Source of the DNA: an uncultured Ruminococcus sp.
GTDB taxonomy: Bacteria; Bacillota; Clostridia; Oscillospirales; Ruminococcaceae
DNA length: 64,000 nt
Direction of reading: 5' to 3'
NCBI GenBank assembly: GCA_947627275.1
Contig: CANQVK010000011.1
Location: forward strand, 18,865-82,864
Program-made: the position numbers and the translations under genes
The notes under the pieces: model-generated
Database searches by the model: none
Told to the model about the DNA's origin: nothing
The model's input: only the letters and a program-made list of their open reading frames with translations
Shown: piece after piece, positions 8,523 through 17,648 of the stretch
Numbering within the stretch: the stretch's first letter is position 1
Layout of the letters: the number at the start of each line of letters is the position of its first letter

Positions 8523-8798
8523 TTAATCCTGATTGAGTTTAGCAAAACAGTCGCTGCAATATACAGGTCTGCCATCCTTAGGCTCAAAAGGGATCTTAGC
8601 CTCACCGCCGCATGTAGCACATACGCCTGTGAACATTACACGCTCGCCTCTACCTGCATTTTTTCTTGCGTCACGGCAGCTCTTGCATCTCTGAGGCTCA
8701 TGAGTAAGTCCTTTTTCCGCATAGAATTCCTGCTCGCCTGATGTGAATACGAACTCGTTGCCGCACTCTTTGCAGACTAATGTCTTGTCTTCGTACAT
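8523..8798 (-). CDS. Small double zinc-ribbon protein
   Basis: The 91-residue protein has four CxxC pairs: CKEC, CKSC, CATC and CSDC. They form two zinc ribbons, the first with the probable zinc-ribbon signature (QEFYAEKGLTHEPQRCKSCR) and the second like CxxC-x17-CxxC proteins. No enzymatic residues are seen; nucleic-acid or protein binding is plausible but not shown. GCGAGG lies about 10 bases upstream of the ATG. A small CCGG-rich hairpin is found around 8830-8846 between this gene and the sigma factor gene. Confidence 0.85.
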   Translation of the reverse strand: MYEDKTLVCKECGNEFVFTSGEQEFYAEKGLTHEPQRCKSCRDARKNAGRGERVMFTGVCATCGGEAKIPFEPKDGRPVYCSDCFAKLNQD

Positions 8799-8898
8799 TT
8801 TTATATACCTCGCTTAATTTTTGTACCCCGACCGGATTTACACCGGCACCTTTGAAATATCCGAAAGATATACAACGCTCTGAATTTAAGCTACACGG

Positions 8899-9498
8899 TC
8901 ATCTCTGATTTTTATTTATGGAATTACGGATTTTCTTCCTTGCTCTCTGCATGGCATTATCTACAGATTTCTCGGATACACCGAGTACTGAAGCAGTCTG
9001 CCTGTAAGTTTTTCCGCTTACGCACAAGCAAAATACCTTATTTTCAAAAACGGAAAGAACGTTATCTACAGCATACCAAAGCTCGGAAAAAAACTCTTTA
9101 TTGATATAAATGCTCTCGGGAGTTTCTTCCTGTGAAGCCGTCTCCTCCGGGAGATCGTCCAAACTTAGCTTATTGATCTGCTTTATACCGCATTTTTTCG
9201 CATAAGTTTTCATGCGGTTGACGATACAGACCTCCGCATAGGTCGAAAATTTTATAGCTCGTTCGGGCACATAGGAAGCAATTGCATTTAGCAGCCCCAT
9301 AAGTCCTTCCTGACGCAGATCGTCAGGATCGGACTCATGAGATGAAAAAATTTCCGCTTTAATAAAAATCAACTTTGAGAAACGCAGAATAAGCGCGTCC
9401 GCCGCTGACCTGTCGCTTTTGGCGAGCAGGGCAAGTTCTTCATCGGTTTTACCGCAGAATTCATTCAAATTGAAGTCCAAATCAAGCAAGATATCCAC
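8899..9498 (-). CDS. Sigma-70 family sigma factor, SigH-like
   Basis: The 199-residue protein has sigma region 2 (DPDDLRQEGLMGLLNAI, then the -10 recognition helix FSTYAEVCIVNRM) and region 4 with a helix-turn-helix (TYRQTASVLGVSEKSVDNAMQRARKKI). The closest known pattern is SigH/Spo0H, with region 4 SIDNALQR-like, but the assignment to SigH is by pattern only. The start is a GTG without a good ribosome site. A TTG at 9489 has GGGTGG at better spacing, so the true start is uncertain. It lies downstream of the DivIVA-like gene. Confidence 0.86.
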   Translation of the reverse strand: MDILLDLDFNLNEFCGKTDEELALLAKSDRSAADALILRFSKLIFIKAEIFSSHESDPDDLRQEGLMGLLNAIASYVPERAIKFSTYAEVCIVNRMKTYAKKCGIKQINKLSLDDLPEETASQEETPESIYINKEFFSELWYAVDNVLSVFENKVFCLCVSGKTYRQTASVLGVSEKSVDNAMQRARKKIRNSINKNQR

Positions 9499-9535
9499 CC
9501 AACATTCGCTGTTTTTGGTTTTATAAAGAGTATAT

Positions 9536-9562
9536 CCGGCAGCCCGCAGAACGAGCTGCCGG
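9536..9562 (-). terminator. GC-rich hairpin after the DivIVA-like gene
   Basis: CCGGCAGC (9536-9543) pairs with GCTGCCGG (9555-9562). It follows the DivIVA-like stop at 9586 and precedes the sigma factor gene. No T-run follows on the minus strand, so it may attenuate rather than stop transcription. Confidence 0.45.
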
Positions 9563-9585
9563 GGTAATTTAGAGTTTAAGGAAAC

Positions 9586-11163
9586 TTAATTTTCCTCCTT
9601 AGCCGCTTCTTCCTCAGCAGCCTTCAAAAGGTCGGACATATCGAAATTGAAATTGCTTACAGGCTTCTTTATAGCCGGCTTTGCAACCTCGGGAGCCGAA
9701 TTATTATTCGATATAGAGGGCTTTGAGCTAAAGCTGTTCGAGCCTCCTCTGCTGTTATATGAACCGCCTGAAACGCTTGCAAAGGGGTCAACGCTTCTGT
9801 TCTCCGTCTTGATATTTTCAGCCTTTGGAGCAGATGCGGCAGGCGCTTTAGCCGCAGAAAACTCAGCCTTTGGAGCTTCCGCAAGCTTGACCGTATTCTC
9901 AGAATTCGGCTCAACAGCCTTTTTAGCTTCACCGATAATGTTCTGAGCTTCGCTCATTCTGTCGGCAGCCTGACTGGTAAGCTGATTGATAACGGAAGTA
10001 ATATCTTTAAACTTAATATTTACGCTTTCGATCTCGTTAAGAAGCATACTGCGTACAGTCGAGGACATTTCGTTGATATTGCCAGCCTTCTTATTTGCGT
10101 CCTTAACAGCTGCTTCAGCTTGATTGTTTGCTTCTGTGATCGTTTTCTTTGCAGTCTCATTAGCTTCCTTGATAGTTTTCTCAGCAACAGCATTAGCTTC
10201 GCTTATAACGGCGGCAGCCTTTTCATCCGCCTCCTTGGTAGTCTTGGCAGCTTCCTGTTCAGCCTGGATTTTAAGCTGAGAAACAGTTTTCTGAGCCTCT
10301 GCGAAAAGCGAACCCATAAGAGCCGCAGGATTGTTTGCATTTGCCTTTAACTCGACGATCTCATTGTTGAGCTTAGCGATCTCATCATCCTTTTTTGCTG
10401 CCGCTTCGTTATCCTTAGTGAGTTGGCGAATCTTTCCTTCCATCTCATCGGCAGCTTTCTTTGCAGCCTCAAGCTCAGCAGACTTCGCCTTAAGCTCCTC
10501 GTTCTTGGAATTGAGATCAGCCGTGATTCTTGTAACATCCTGTTTAACCTTAGCAAGCTCCGCAGAAGCATTTGCGTCAGCAGGAGATGTCTTTGGTGCA
10601 GCGGAGGCTTTTTTCTCAGCGTCTGCTGCGCGTTTTTCAGCGGCAGAGACCTTCTGATCGGCAGCCCTGAGCTGACTTCTGAGATTGTCAATTTCCTTCT
10701 TGGCAGCCTCGATAGCAGCCTGCGCCTGAGCGTTATTTGATGCGGCAGGCGGAACGGCAGCCTTATCATTTGCCGCCTTAAGCTGAGCGCGGAGATTATC
10801 TATCTCTCTCTTGGCAGCTTCAAGAGCCGCCTTAGTCTGGGGATTCTCAACAACATTTGCTCCGGCAGCTGCCGCACCGCCGGCTTTAAGCTTGGCTATC
10901 TGCTGCTGGAGTTCCTCGTTTTCCTTTTTAGCGGCTCTGAGGGCATTATTTGAAGCGTTGAGCTTTTCTTGTAAATTATCTACCTGATTTCTGAATTTAA
11001 CAAGTTCCTGAGGGTCGGCAGGCTTCTGACCGCTGACTTCCTGAAGTTCTTTTTTCAACCTCTCGTTCTCGGAATTCAATTCATCGAGATAAGTCAGAAC
11101 GTCCTCTTTGACGTAACCCTTCTGACCGATCTTAGTTTCTCTTAAAATGCTTGGCTGATCCAT
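9586..11163 (-). CDS. DivIVA-like long coiled-coil protein
   Basis: The 525-residue protein opens with a DivIVA-type membrane-targeting and polar motif (IGQKGYVKEDVLTYLDELN). It continues as a very long Ala/Glu/Lys coiled coil with repeats of KKEIDNLRSQL and EANAVAEKTIKEAN types to about residue 400, then a low-complexity Ser/Asn/Pro tail and a short conserved end (NFNFDMSDLLKAAEEEAAKEE). DivIVA proteins mark curved membrane at septa and poles. This one is far longer than the usual 150-250 residues. The frame opens at 11211, but the ATG at 11163 gives the normal N-terminus and has GGAG upstream. It lies just beyond ftsZ. Confidence 0.82.
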   Translation of the reverse strand: MDQPSILRETKIGQKGYVKEDVLTYLDELNSENERLKKELQEVSGQKPADPQELVKFRNQVDNLQEKLNASNNALRAAKKENEELQQQIAKLKAGGAAAAGANVVENPQTKAALEAAKREIDNLRAQLKAANDKAAVPPAASNNAQAQAAIEAAKKEIDNLRSQLRAADQKVSAAEKRAADAEKKASAAPKTSPADANASAELAKVKQDVTRITADLNSKNEELKAKSAELEAAKKAADEMEGKIRQLTKDNEAAAKKDDEIAKLNNEIVELKANANNPAALMGSLFAEAQKTVSQLKIQAEQEAAKTTKEADEKAAAVISEANAVAEKTIKEANETAKKTITEANNQAEAAVKDANKKAGNINEMSSTVRSMLLNEIESVNIKFKDITSVINQLTSQAADRMSEAQNIIGEAKKAVEPNSENTVKLAEAPKAEFSAAKAPAASAPKAENIKTENRSVDPFASVSGGSYNSRGGSNSFSSKPSISNNNSAPEVAKPAIKKPVSNFNFDMSDLLKAAEEEAAKEEN

Positions 11164-11225
11164 AAATAGTACTCCGATCCCCGCAAAGCCTGCGGATATA
11201 ATAAACGACAATATGCCTTATTACA

Positions 11226-11254
11226 ATTATAACATATTTTCACATTTCATTCAA
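11226..11254 (-). promoter_or_regulatory. Sigma-A type promoter for the DivIVA-like gene
   Basis: On the minus strand TTGAAT (11254-11249), a 17-base spacer and TATAAT (11231-11226) lie about 63 bases upstream of the start at 11163 and downstream of the ftsZ terminator. Confidence 0.7.
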
Positions 11255-11350
11255 TCGTTGAAAATGCTGAATTTTGAAGTTGTTCTTTAGTTATTTTGCA
11301 CAATCAATTAACAGTTATTCTGAATATAGTTAGCCTACTTGAAATTTGAA

Positions 11351-11381
11351 CAAAAACGGGATGCCCATTAAAGAGCATCCC
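11351..11381 (-). terminator. Terminator after ftsZ
   Basis: GGGATGC (11381-11375 on minus) pairs with GCATCCC (11364-11358), followed by GTTTTTGTTC. It ends the dcw cluster transcript 19 bases after the ftsZ stop. Confidence 0.8.
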
Positions 11382-11399
11382 TGCAAATGCTATTTAAGA

Positions 11400-12512
11400 T
11401 CACGAGCCGAGTATCTTAAGAATGTCGTCCAGATCGTAGTCTGTAGACGTCTGAGGCTTTGACGCTTCACCGAGTCCAAGACCGTCGATAAGAGGATTAT
11501 CAATTTTTATAACATCGTCCTCGGCAGTTTCCTCCTCAGGTTTTGGAGCGCCCTCGGGTTCGTCGAAACCTGCGGCAATGACCGTAATAGTCATCTCGTC
11601 CTGCATGTCCTCCTTAAATGCCGTACCGAAAATAAACTCAACATCTTTGGAGGCTGTATCGGTGATCATCTTTGTAGCTGCGTCCACATCGGAAGAAAGA
11701 ATATCCTCGGACATAGCGATATTGATAAGCAGACGTTTTGCGCCAGAGATCGAAGTTTCAAGCAGCGGGCTGGAGATAACCGCATTTGCAGCCTCCTTTG
11801 CCTTATCCTTGCCGGAACCGTGACCGATAGCCATATGAGCGTAGCCTGCGCCCCTCATAATGGTCGAAACATCGGCGAAATCAAGATTTATGTAGCCCTC
11901 CTCAACAATGAGGTCGGAAATGCTCTTTACACCTGTTTTAAGAATATCGTCTGACAAAGAAAAAGACTGCTTCATAGTAAGCTGCTGCTTACCCTCAAGG
12001 AGCTTTTCATTCGGTATAACGATAAGTGAATCAACGTATTTTCTAAGCTCTGTGATACCTCTTTCAGCCTGTGCCATTTTCTGCTCTCTCTCGAAAAGAA
12101 AAGGCTTAGTAACGACTGCAACGGTAAGTATATCCATTTCCTTTGCGATCCTTGCAACAACGGGGGCTGCGCCCGTACCCGTACCGCCGCCCATACCTGC
12201 GGTAATGAAGATCATATCTGCGCCCTTAAGATGAGCTTCTATCTCATCTCTGTTTTCCTCAGCGCTTTTCTGACCAATGTCAGGCTTATTTCCTGCGCCT
12301 CTGCCCTTTGTTAGCTTTGTTCCGATCGGGATCCTTGTGGTAGCCTTAGACTTATTAAGAGCCTTCGCATCGGTATTCACAGCAATATACTCGATATTGC
12401 TGACGCCTGATTCAACCATGCAGTTTACGGCATTTCCGCCGCCGCCGCCTACGCCTATGACCTTTATATTAACATCGGGTTCCATTGCTTCCTCGTAGTT
12501 AAAATCTGACAT
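11400..12512 (-). CDS. ftsZ: Cell division GTPase FtsZ
   Basis: The 370-residue tubulin homologue forms the cytokinetic Z-ring. It shows VGGGGGNAVN (21-30), the tubulin signature GGGTGTG (108-114), the T7-loop region NLDFADVSTIM and a short C-terminal tail (DLDDILKILGS) that would bind partners. The linker is short and acidic (about 315-355). AGGAGGAG precedes the ATG. The 166-base gap to ftsQ is T-rich and has a TATAAT-like box at 12553-12548, so ftsZ may also have its own promoter. No ftsA gene lies between ftsQ and ftsZ. Confidence 0.97.
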   Translation of the reverse strand: MSDFNYEEAMEPDVNIKVIGVGGGGGNAVNCMVESGVSNIEYIAVNTDAKALNKSKATTRIPIGTKLTKGRGAGNKPDIGQKSAEENRDEIEAHLKGADMIFITAGMGGGTGTGAAPVVARIAKEMDILTVAVVTKPFLFEREQKMAQAERGITELRKYVDSLIVIPNEKLLEGKQQLTMKQSFSLSDDILKTGVKSISDLIVEEGYINLDFADVSTIMRGAGYAHMAIGHGSGKDKAKEAANAVISSPLLETSISGAKRLLINIAMSEDILSSDVDAATKMITDTASKDVEFIFGTAFKEDMQDEMTITVIAAGFDEPEGAPKPEEETAEDDVIKIDNPLIDGLGLGEASKPQTSTDYDLDDILKILGS

Positions 12513-12678
12513 TTTGAAACTCCTCCTATTTTTTCTGTAACACTCGAATTATAGTCTGTAAATACACTTATCATTTTATCACATTTCGCCGATTTTTTCA
12601 AGTCTCACAGCTATTTTTTTTATTTTCTGCACTTTGTACAAATCAGTTGAATTATATATGTTGAATTTGTATATATCA

Positions 12679-13578
12679 TCAAAAACCGTAAACTTCCGCC
12701 GTATCGGATACAACGGCAGTAGTTGTCGTCTCAGGCATGATAAGTCCCAAAGCGTCTGTAGAAGCCGCCGTAGTGACGATCGTTTCCTTTTCGCCGCTGC
12801 TGCGGAAGCTGCACTGATTCTTGCCTACCATTGTAAGGTAGCCTGTTTTTCCCTTGACATTTTCATCGTTCATTACTGTCTGCGCAAGGTCAAGCTTATA
12901 GTCCACATCGCTCCAGTTGCCCATTTTGAAGATCGTTCCGTCGCGGTATTCAACAACAATGTCATACTCATTGGTCATATCTATCGAAGCAATATCGGTA
13001 TTATCGTCTCTGTCAAAGCGGCTTATGAGCTGTGCGAACGCCTCGTCCTTATTTGCATTTTCAGACTTAAGCTCTGCGCCCTCGGTAAATTCATCAGGCT
13101 CGAAGCCTTGTATTATCGGGAGCTTTTCGGGGTCGGTATAATTATCGCTTTCTGAGAGTATCTTTCCCTTTCGGCTCACAAGCAGCACGCTGTTTTCGTA
13201 CTGAACATTATAAGCCGGAATGCACCTGGTAACGTTTATTCGCAGCGTAGAGGGGAAATCCTTATCTACCGACGCCGATTCCACATATGTGAGACGGTCA
13301 AGTATATTTTTTTCAGCCTTTCCCGTATCAAGACGGATAAGATTATCTCCTGCCTTTACTTTTGACGCTTCGACTATCTGTATAGCGGTATAATCGTTAG
13401 ACTCCCCCGATACGATTATTTCATCTATATTGAACAGAAAGGTCAGGCACATAGTCACTCCCGCTGTCAAAACAAGGACTATAACGATAAACGCGTAAAC
13501 GCTCATCATACGTCTGCGCCGCCGCATACGCTTGCCGCTGTTTTTCCTCTCTATATTAGTCTTTTCGACATCATTCAT
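12679..13578 (-). CDS. ftsQ: Cell division protein FtsQ/DivIB
   Basis: The 299-residue protein has a basic cytoplasmic tail (KRMRRRRR), one membrane helix (about residues 28-50), a POTRA domain (FNIDEIIVSGESNDYTAIQI) and a beta domain (SVDKDFPSTLRINVTRCIPAY). It acts in the divisome with FtsL and FtsB/DivIC. The frame is open to 13635, but the ATG at 13578 has GAGGAG 8 bases upstream. It ends in a Thr-rich stretch. An AGCAGGGACACG hairpin (13625-13654) separates it from murA. Confidence 0.9.
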   Translation of the reverse strand: MNDVEKTNIERKNSGKRMRRRRRMMSVYAFIVIVLVLTAGVTMCLTFLFNIDEIIVSGESNDYTAIQIVEASKVKAGDNLIRLDTGKAEKNILDRLTYVESASVDKDFPSTLRINVTRCIPAYNVQYENSVLLVSRKGKILSESDNYTDPEKLPIIQGFEPDEFTEGAELKSENANKDEAFAQLISRFDRDDNTDIASIDMTNEYDIVVEYRDGTIFKMGNWSDVDYKLDLAQTVMNDENVKGKTGYLTMVGKNQCSFRSSGEKETIVTTAASTDALGLIMPETTTTAVVSDTAEVYGF

Positions 13579-13624
13579 ATTATTATCTCCTCTTTCACAG
13601 GTGCGGTATTGCCTTAAGGAATTT

Positions 13625-13654
13625 AGCAGGGACACGACACGCCGTGTCCCTGCT
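13625..13654. repeat. Short GGGACACG palindromic repeat
   Basis: AGCAGGGACACG (13625-13636) and CGTGTCCCTGCT (13643-13654) form a perfect 12-bp stem between murA and ftsQ. Related palindromes with the same GGGACACGGC core occur at 35079-35105 and 39606-39643, which marks a small dispersed repeat family rather than gene-specific terminators. Confidence 0.7.
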
Positions 13655-13677
13655 GAGTTATTACATTAAGTTGCTTC

Positions 13678-14937
13678 TTACTCCCTGCGGATCTTTCCGC
13701 CCAGCGAAGTTATAGCCTCCTCGAACCTCTCGTAGCCCCTGTCGATATGGGAAATACTTCCGATGCGTGTAGTTCCCTCCGCCGCAAGAGCAGCTACAGC
13801 CATTGCCGCTCCTCCTCTGAGATCGGTAGCTTCTACGTCAGCTCCGTGAAGTCTCGGAACTCCTCGTATCACCGCCGCTTTGCCCATCACCTGTATATCG
13901 GCGCCCATTTTTATAAGAGCGTCTGTATGACGATAACGGCAGTCAAAAATATTTTCCTCAAAAACGCTTGTTCCGTCTGCCGTTACAAGCACGGCCATCA
14001 GTACAGCCTGCGCATCCGTCGGGAAACCCGGATGAGGCATTGTCCTTATTCTGTCCTTTACAGCCTTAAGACGTCCGCCGCGTCTTAGATATATCCTGTT
14101 TTCAGCGGTATAAATGCCGCACCCCGTCTGCTCCAGAACTGTTGTAAACGGCTCTGTTTCGGGAACGCAGGCATTTTTAAGTATCAATTCTCCTCCTGCT
14201 GCCGCCGTCATGGCAAGATAAGTCGCTCCGGCAATCCGGTCGGGCATTATCCTGTATTCGCAGCCATGGAGTTTTTCAACGCCTTCTATAACTATGCAGC
14301 TCTCGCCGTCGCCCTTGATCTTCGCTCCGCACGAACGCAGAAATCGGCACATATCGCAAATTTCCGGCTCTCGGGCGGCGTTGTTTATAACGGTTTCGCC
14401 CTCTGCCGTAACTGCGCAGAGTATGATATTTTCAGTAGCTCCCACAGAGGGAAACGACAGTGAAAGCCTTGCCCCTTTTGATCTGCCTTTCGGCATACGG
14501 CAGCAGATCCGTCCGCCTGTATCGGTTATTTCCGCACCCATTTTAGACAATGCCGCCAGGTGCATATCAATAGGGCGAGGTCCAAGCTCGCATCCTCCGG
14601 GAATGCTGAACGTACATTCCCCGGTCCTGCCGAGGATAGCTCCCATAAACATTATCGAGGAACGCATTTCACGCATAAGCTCCTCGGGAATCTCGCTGCC
14701 GTAAACTCCGGTAGAATCGATCTCCGCACAGCCTCCCGAAAGACTGCATTTGCAGCCGAGGCAGTTAAGTATTCTCGCCGCGGAATATACATCGGTAAGT
14801 CTCGGACAGCTTTTCAGAAGGCATTTTCCGCTGACAAGCACGCACGCCGCCATTATTGGGAGAGCGCTGTTCTTGCTTCCCTGTAATTCAAGTTCTCCGC
14901 AGAGGCGTGTACCTCCCGTAACAATAAAATTCTGCAT
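13678..14937 (-). CDS. murA: UDP-N-acetylglucosamine 1-carboxyvinyltransferase MurA
   Basis: The 419-residue enzyme transfers enolpyruvate from PEP to UDP-GlcNAc, the first committed step of peptidoglycan synthesis. The N-terminal GSKNSALPIMAA and the catalytic loop GGCELGPRPIDMHL, with its active-site Cys (target of fosfomycin in the family), are intact. Length is as expected. It lies between murG and ftsQ in the cluster, with 45 bases to murG. Confidence 0.95.
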   Translation of the reverse strand: MQNFIVTGGTRLCGELELQGSKNSALPIMAACVLVSGKCLLKSCPRLTDVYSAARILNCLGCKCSLSGGCAEIDSTGVYGSEIPEELMREMRSSIMFMGAILGRTGECTFSIPGGCELGPRPIDMHLAALSKMGAEITDTGGRICCRMPKGRSKGARLSLSFPSVGATENIILCAVTAEGETVINNAAREPEICDMCRFLRSCGAKIKGDGESCIVIEGVEKLHGCEYRIMPDRIAGATYLAMTAAAGGELILKNACVPETEPFTTVLEQTGCGIYTAENRIYLRRGGRLKAVKDRIRTMPHPGFPTDAQAVLMAVLVTADGTSVFEENIFDCRYRHTDALIKMGADIQVMGKAAVIRGVPRLHGADVEATDLRGGAAMAVAALAAEGTTRIGSISHIDRGYERFEEAITSLGGKIRRE

Positions 14938-14982
14938 ACGACCACCTCACATACGTATAATATGCGAAGCGGTGTCTTTGCG

Positions 14983-16119
14983 TTACTTGCCTGATTTTTT
15001 CAGAAGCTTATCAACAACGGCAAGTATTCTGTCGTTAGTATCTTTAAGGTGGAGAGCCGCCGCGCTCTCGGACATTATTTCCACTTTATCGGGAGCGTTG
15101 TACAGCTTTTCTATTTCGGAAATGATCTTGTCGGATGTAACGTCTTTCTGCTCGATGACCTCGGCAGCCCCTGCTCTGCCGAGAACCATAGCGTTGTGAT
15201 ACTGATGATTTCCTGCAACTATAGGGGACGGGATAAGTATCGAGGCTTTTCCTGCCGCTTCAAGCTCTGCAAGAGTTGAAGCTCCCGATCGGCATATTAC
15301 CAGATCGGCAGCCGCAAGGCAAACGTCCATGTCGTTGATATACTCGGTGATGCGCAGTCTGCTGCTTTTCAGCGGTATTCCTGCCGCTTTCATCGCCTGC
15401 GGAAAGGTGTCCCTGCCCATTCCGCCGTAGCCGTGGATATGGTTGATGTTCAGTCCCCTGCCGTGATGCCATTTGATGGCTTCTGTCATTGTCTCATTGA
15501 TACAGCCAGCGCCCAAACTTCCGCCGAAGGAGAGTATCGTAAAATCATCGTTGAACCCAAGCTTTCGGCGAGCTTCCGACTTTGTGAGCTTCGTGCTGAT
15601 GCCGCTTCTCACGGGAAGTCCCGTAACGCTGTACTCGAACTTGCTCTTATCCATAAAATCAAGAGCCTCCTTGACCGTCAGCATAACGTAATCCACCTCT
15701 TTTGAAAGCAGGCGATTCGTTACGCCGGGGTAGGCGTTCTGTTCATGGATAGCCGTCGGAACGCCCATTCTTGCGGCTTTCCTGATAACCGGTCCCGCCG
15801 CATATCCGCCCGTACCGATAGCTATATCAGGCTTGAAATCGGAAATTATCTCCTTTGCCCGCTTGCCCGAAGAAGCAAGATATGCCAGAGCCTTGGCGTT
15901 TCTGCCGATGTTTTCTATGGATATTTTTCGCTGGAAGCCTGCCACCTTTATAGTTTCCAGCCTGTATCCGGCTTTCGGAACGAGCTTTGCCTCCATTCCG
16001 TTCGGAGTTCCGGCAAAAAGGAACTCCGCATCGGGATATTTTGATTTGATCATATCTGCAATGGCAAGACCGGGATTAATATGTCCCCCAGTTCCGCCGC
16101 AGGAAATTAAAACTCTCAT
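14983..16119 (-). CDS. murG: MurG, lipid I to lipid II GlcNAc transferase
   Basis: The 378-residue GT28 enzyme adds GlcNAc to lipid I at the inner face of the membrane. Conserved blocks are GGTGGHINPGLAIA at the N-terminus, GTGGYAAGPV, IHEQNAYPG, SFGGSLGA and the UDP-GlcNAc site CRSGASTLAELEAAGK with IPSPIVAGNHQYHNA. It starts 26 bases after ftsW ends, so the two are surely co-transcribed. Confidence 0.96.
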   Translation of the reverse strand: MRVLISCGGTGGHINPGLAIADMIKSKYPDAEFLFAGTPNGMEAKLVPKAGYRLETIKVAGFQRKISIENIGRNAKALAYLASSGKRAKEIISDFKPDIAIGTGGYAAGPVIRKAARMGVPTAIHEQNAYPGVTNRLLSKEVDYVMLTVKEALDFMDKSKFEYSVTGLPVRSGISTKLTKSEARRKLGFNDDFTILSFGGSLGAGCINETMTEAIKWHHGRGLNINHIHGYGGMGRDTFPQAMKAAGIPLKSSRLRITEYINDMDVCLAAADLVICRSGASTLAELEAAGKASILIPSPIVAGNHQYHNAMVLGRAGAAEVIEQKDVTSDKIISEIEKLYNAPDKVEIMSESAAALHLKDTNDRILAVVDKLLKKSGK

Positions 16120-16145
16120 ACACTTCTCCTCTGAAACTCCGACTT

Positions 16146-17387
16146 TTATTTCTGATCAGCATCTCCTTTATCGGGCGGATAATAGCGATGCTGTGAGATA
16201 TTCAGCATTATCCCCATTTCCGCAAGCTGCATTATAAGAGCAGTTCCGCCGTAACTGAAAAACGGCAGACTGATTCCCGTGTTAGGTATAAGATTGCTTA
16301 CAACGGCAAGATTCAATACCGTCTGAATACCTATCTGAGTTGTGATGCCTACCGCAAGAAGCATTCCGAAGCGATCCTTGCACCTTACTGCAATAGAAAA
16401 TCCCTCGACTACAAGCAGGAAGAATACTATAATTATCGCCAATGCTCCGACAAAGCCTATCTCCTCGCAAACTATGGGAAAAACAAAATCGTTTTTCGTT
16501 TCGGGGAGGTAAAGATACTTCTGACGGGAATTTCCCAGTCCCAAGCCGAAAAGTCCGCCCGAGCCTATAGCTATGAGAGAATTTGCCGTCTGCCATGAGT
16601 CTCCGAGAACGTCCTCAAATGGATGCTGCCAAGCGTTGATACGCGTCTGAACGTAGCTTCCCGGCGTATTGTACTGCCAGTAAATATATCCTGCAACAGC
16701 CGTAACGCCCGTAATGCCCAAAGCCAAAAACTGACGTCTGTTAGCTCCTCCGCAGAGGATCATTGCTATCGCTATAGTTCCTATGAGTACGATTCCCGAA
16801 ATGTGCTTTTCAAGAGCAATGAGAATTACGTAAACTCCCAAAAGAAGGGCGTATTTTACGATACCCGTTTTAAAGGTATTCATTTTCTTTCCGTCTTTTT
16901 CCATGCTGTAAGCAAAGAATATTATAATTGCAAGCTTTGCGACCTCCGAGGGCTGAAAATTAAGAGGTCCGATAGTTATCCATCTCTTTGCGCCCATGTC
17001 GCCGCCCTCTGTGTTTCCGATAAGCAGGACCGCTATAAGCAGGATAGCTACCGCAGCATATAGTATTCCGGCTATATTGAATTTCTTAAAAAGCGGTATC
17101 TCCAGCTTTTTGAAGTTGTGATAATCGAATTTCATGAAAAATATCATCGCAACAAATCCGATACCCGCATTCATAGCCTGATTTTTTGCGTAATACAAGC
17201 CGTCGCCGAAATCGCTGTACGCCCACGCATAGCTTGCCGACGACATCATTACAAGTCCCACTACAAGGAGTATCATTACATATGCGAAAAACGACAGGCT
17301 CATATCGCCGTTCTTTCCGCCTCCGAAAAGAACCGTAAACAAGCCTTTTCTCTTACTGCCTTTTATACTTTTTGCCGAAGCAGCCAT
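16146..17387 (-). CDS. ftsW: FtsW/SpoVE/RodA family SEDS glycosyltransferase
   Basis: The 413-residue protein has about ten membrane segments and SEDS hallmarks, including GAKRWITIGPLNFQPSE and the C-terminal NTGISLPFFSYGGTALI. SEDS proteins polymerise lipid II together with a class B PBP, here presumably the one encoded at 20167. AAAGGAGG precedes the ATG. FtsW or SpoVE cannot be told apart by sequence alone; its place in the dcw cluster favours the divisome role. Confidence 0.93.
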   Translation of the reverse strand: MAASAKSIKGSKRKGLFTVLFGGGKNGDMSLSFFAYVMILLVVGLVMMSSASYAWAYSDFGDGLYYAKNQAMNAGIGFVAMIFFMKFDYHNFKKLEIPLFKKFNIAGILYAAVAILLIAVLLIGNTEGGDMGAKRWITIGPLNFQPSEVAKLAIIIFFAYSMEKDGKKMNTFKTGIVKYALLLGVYVILIALEKHISGIVLIGTIAIAMILCGGANRRQFLALGITGVTAVAGYIYWQYNTPGSYVQTRINAWQHPFEDVLGDSWQTANSLIAIGSGGLFGLGLGNSRQKYLYLPETKNDFVFPIVCEEIGFVGALAIIIVFFLLVVEGFSIAVRCKDRFGMLLAVGITTQIGIQTVLNLAVVSNLIPNTGISLPFFSYGGTALIMQLAEMGIMLNISQHRYYPPDKGDADQK

Positions 17388-17487
17388 AGATTCCTCCTTT
17401 TATTTATAACCGTATACAATCAAGCGGGGGACTCTGTCCCCCTGCACCCCCTGCCAAAGGGGTGACCCCTTTGGAATCTCTGTGTTC

Positions 17488-17562
17488 GTGAATTTGTCAG
17501 TATATAGCCACCTTATTTTTTCAGGACTATTAATTATCATGGCTATATACTAACAAATCCAC
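17488..17562. repeat. Long imperfect inverted repeat between mraY and ftsW
   Basis: Arms at about 17488-17510 and 17540-17562 are inverted copies (core AGTATATAGCCA / TGGCTATATACT, extended through ATTTGT/ACAAAT) with two mismatches. The loop is about 29 bases and T-rich. It fills much of the 261-base gap between mraY and ftsW. A CCAAAGGGGTGACCCCTTTGG palindrome lies next to it (17453-17473). It may be a terminator or a small palindromic insertion. Confidence 0.65.
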
Positions 17563-17648
17563 GGATACGGAAACCAAGAGTTACCTCTCTGAAAGAAAAT
17601 ACCGAAAATCAAAGTACTCGTTAATTTGTTGATAGAATTTCCAAAATA

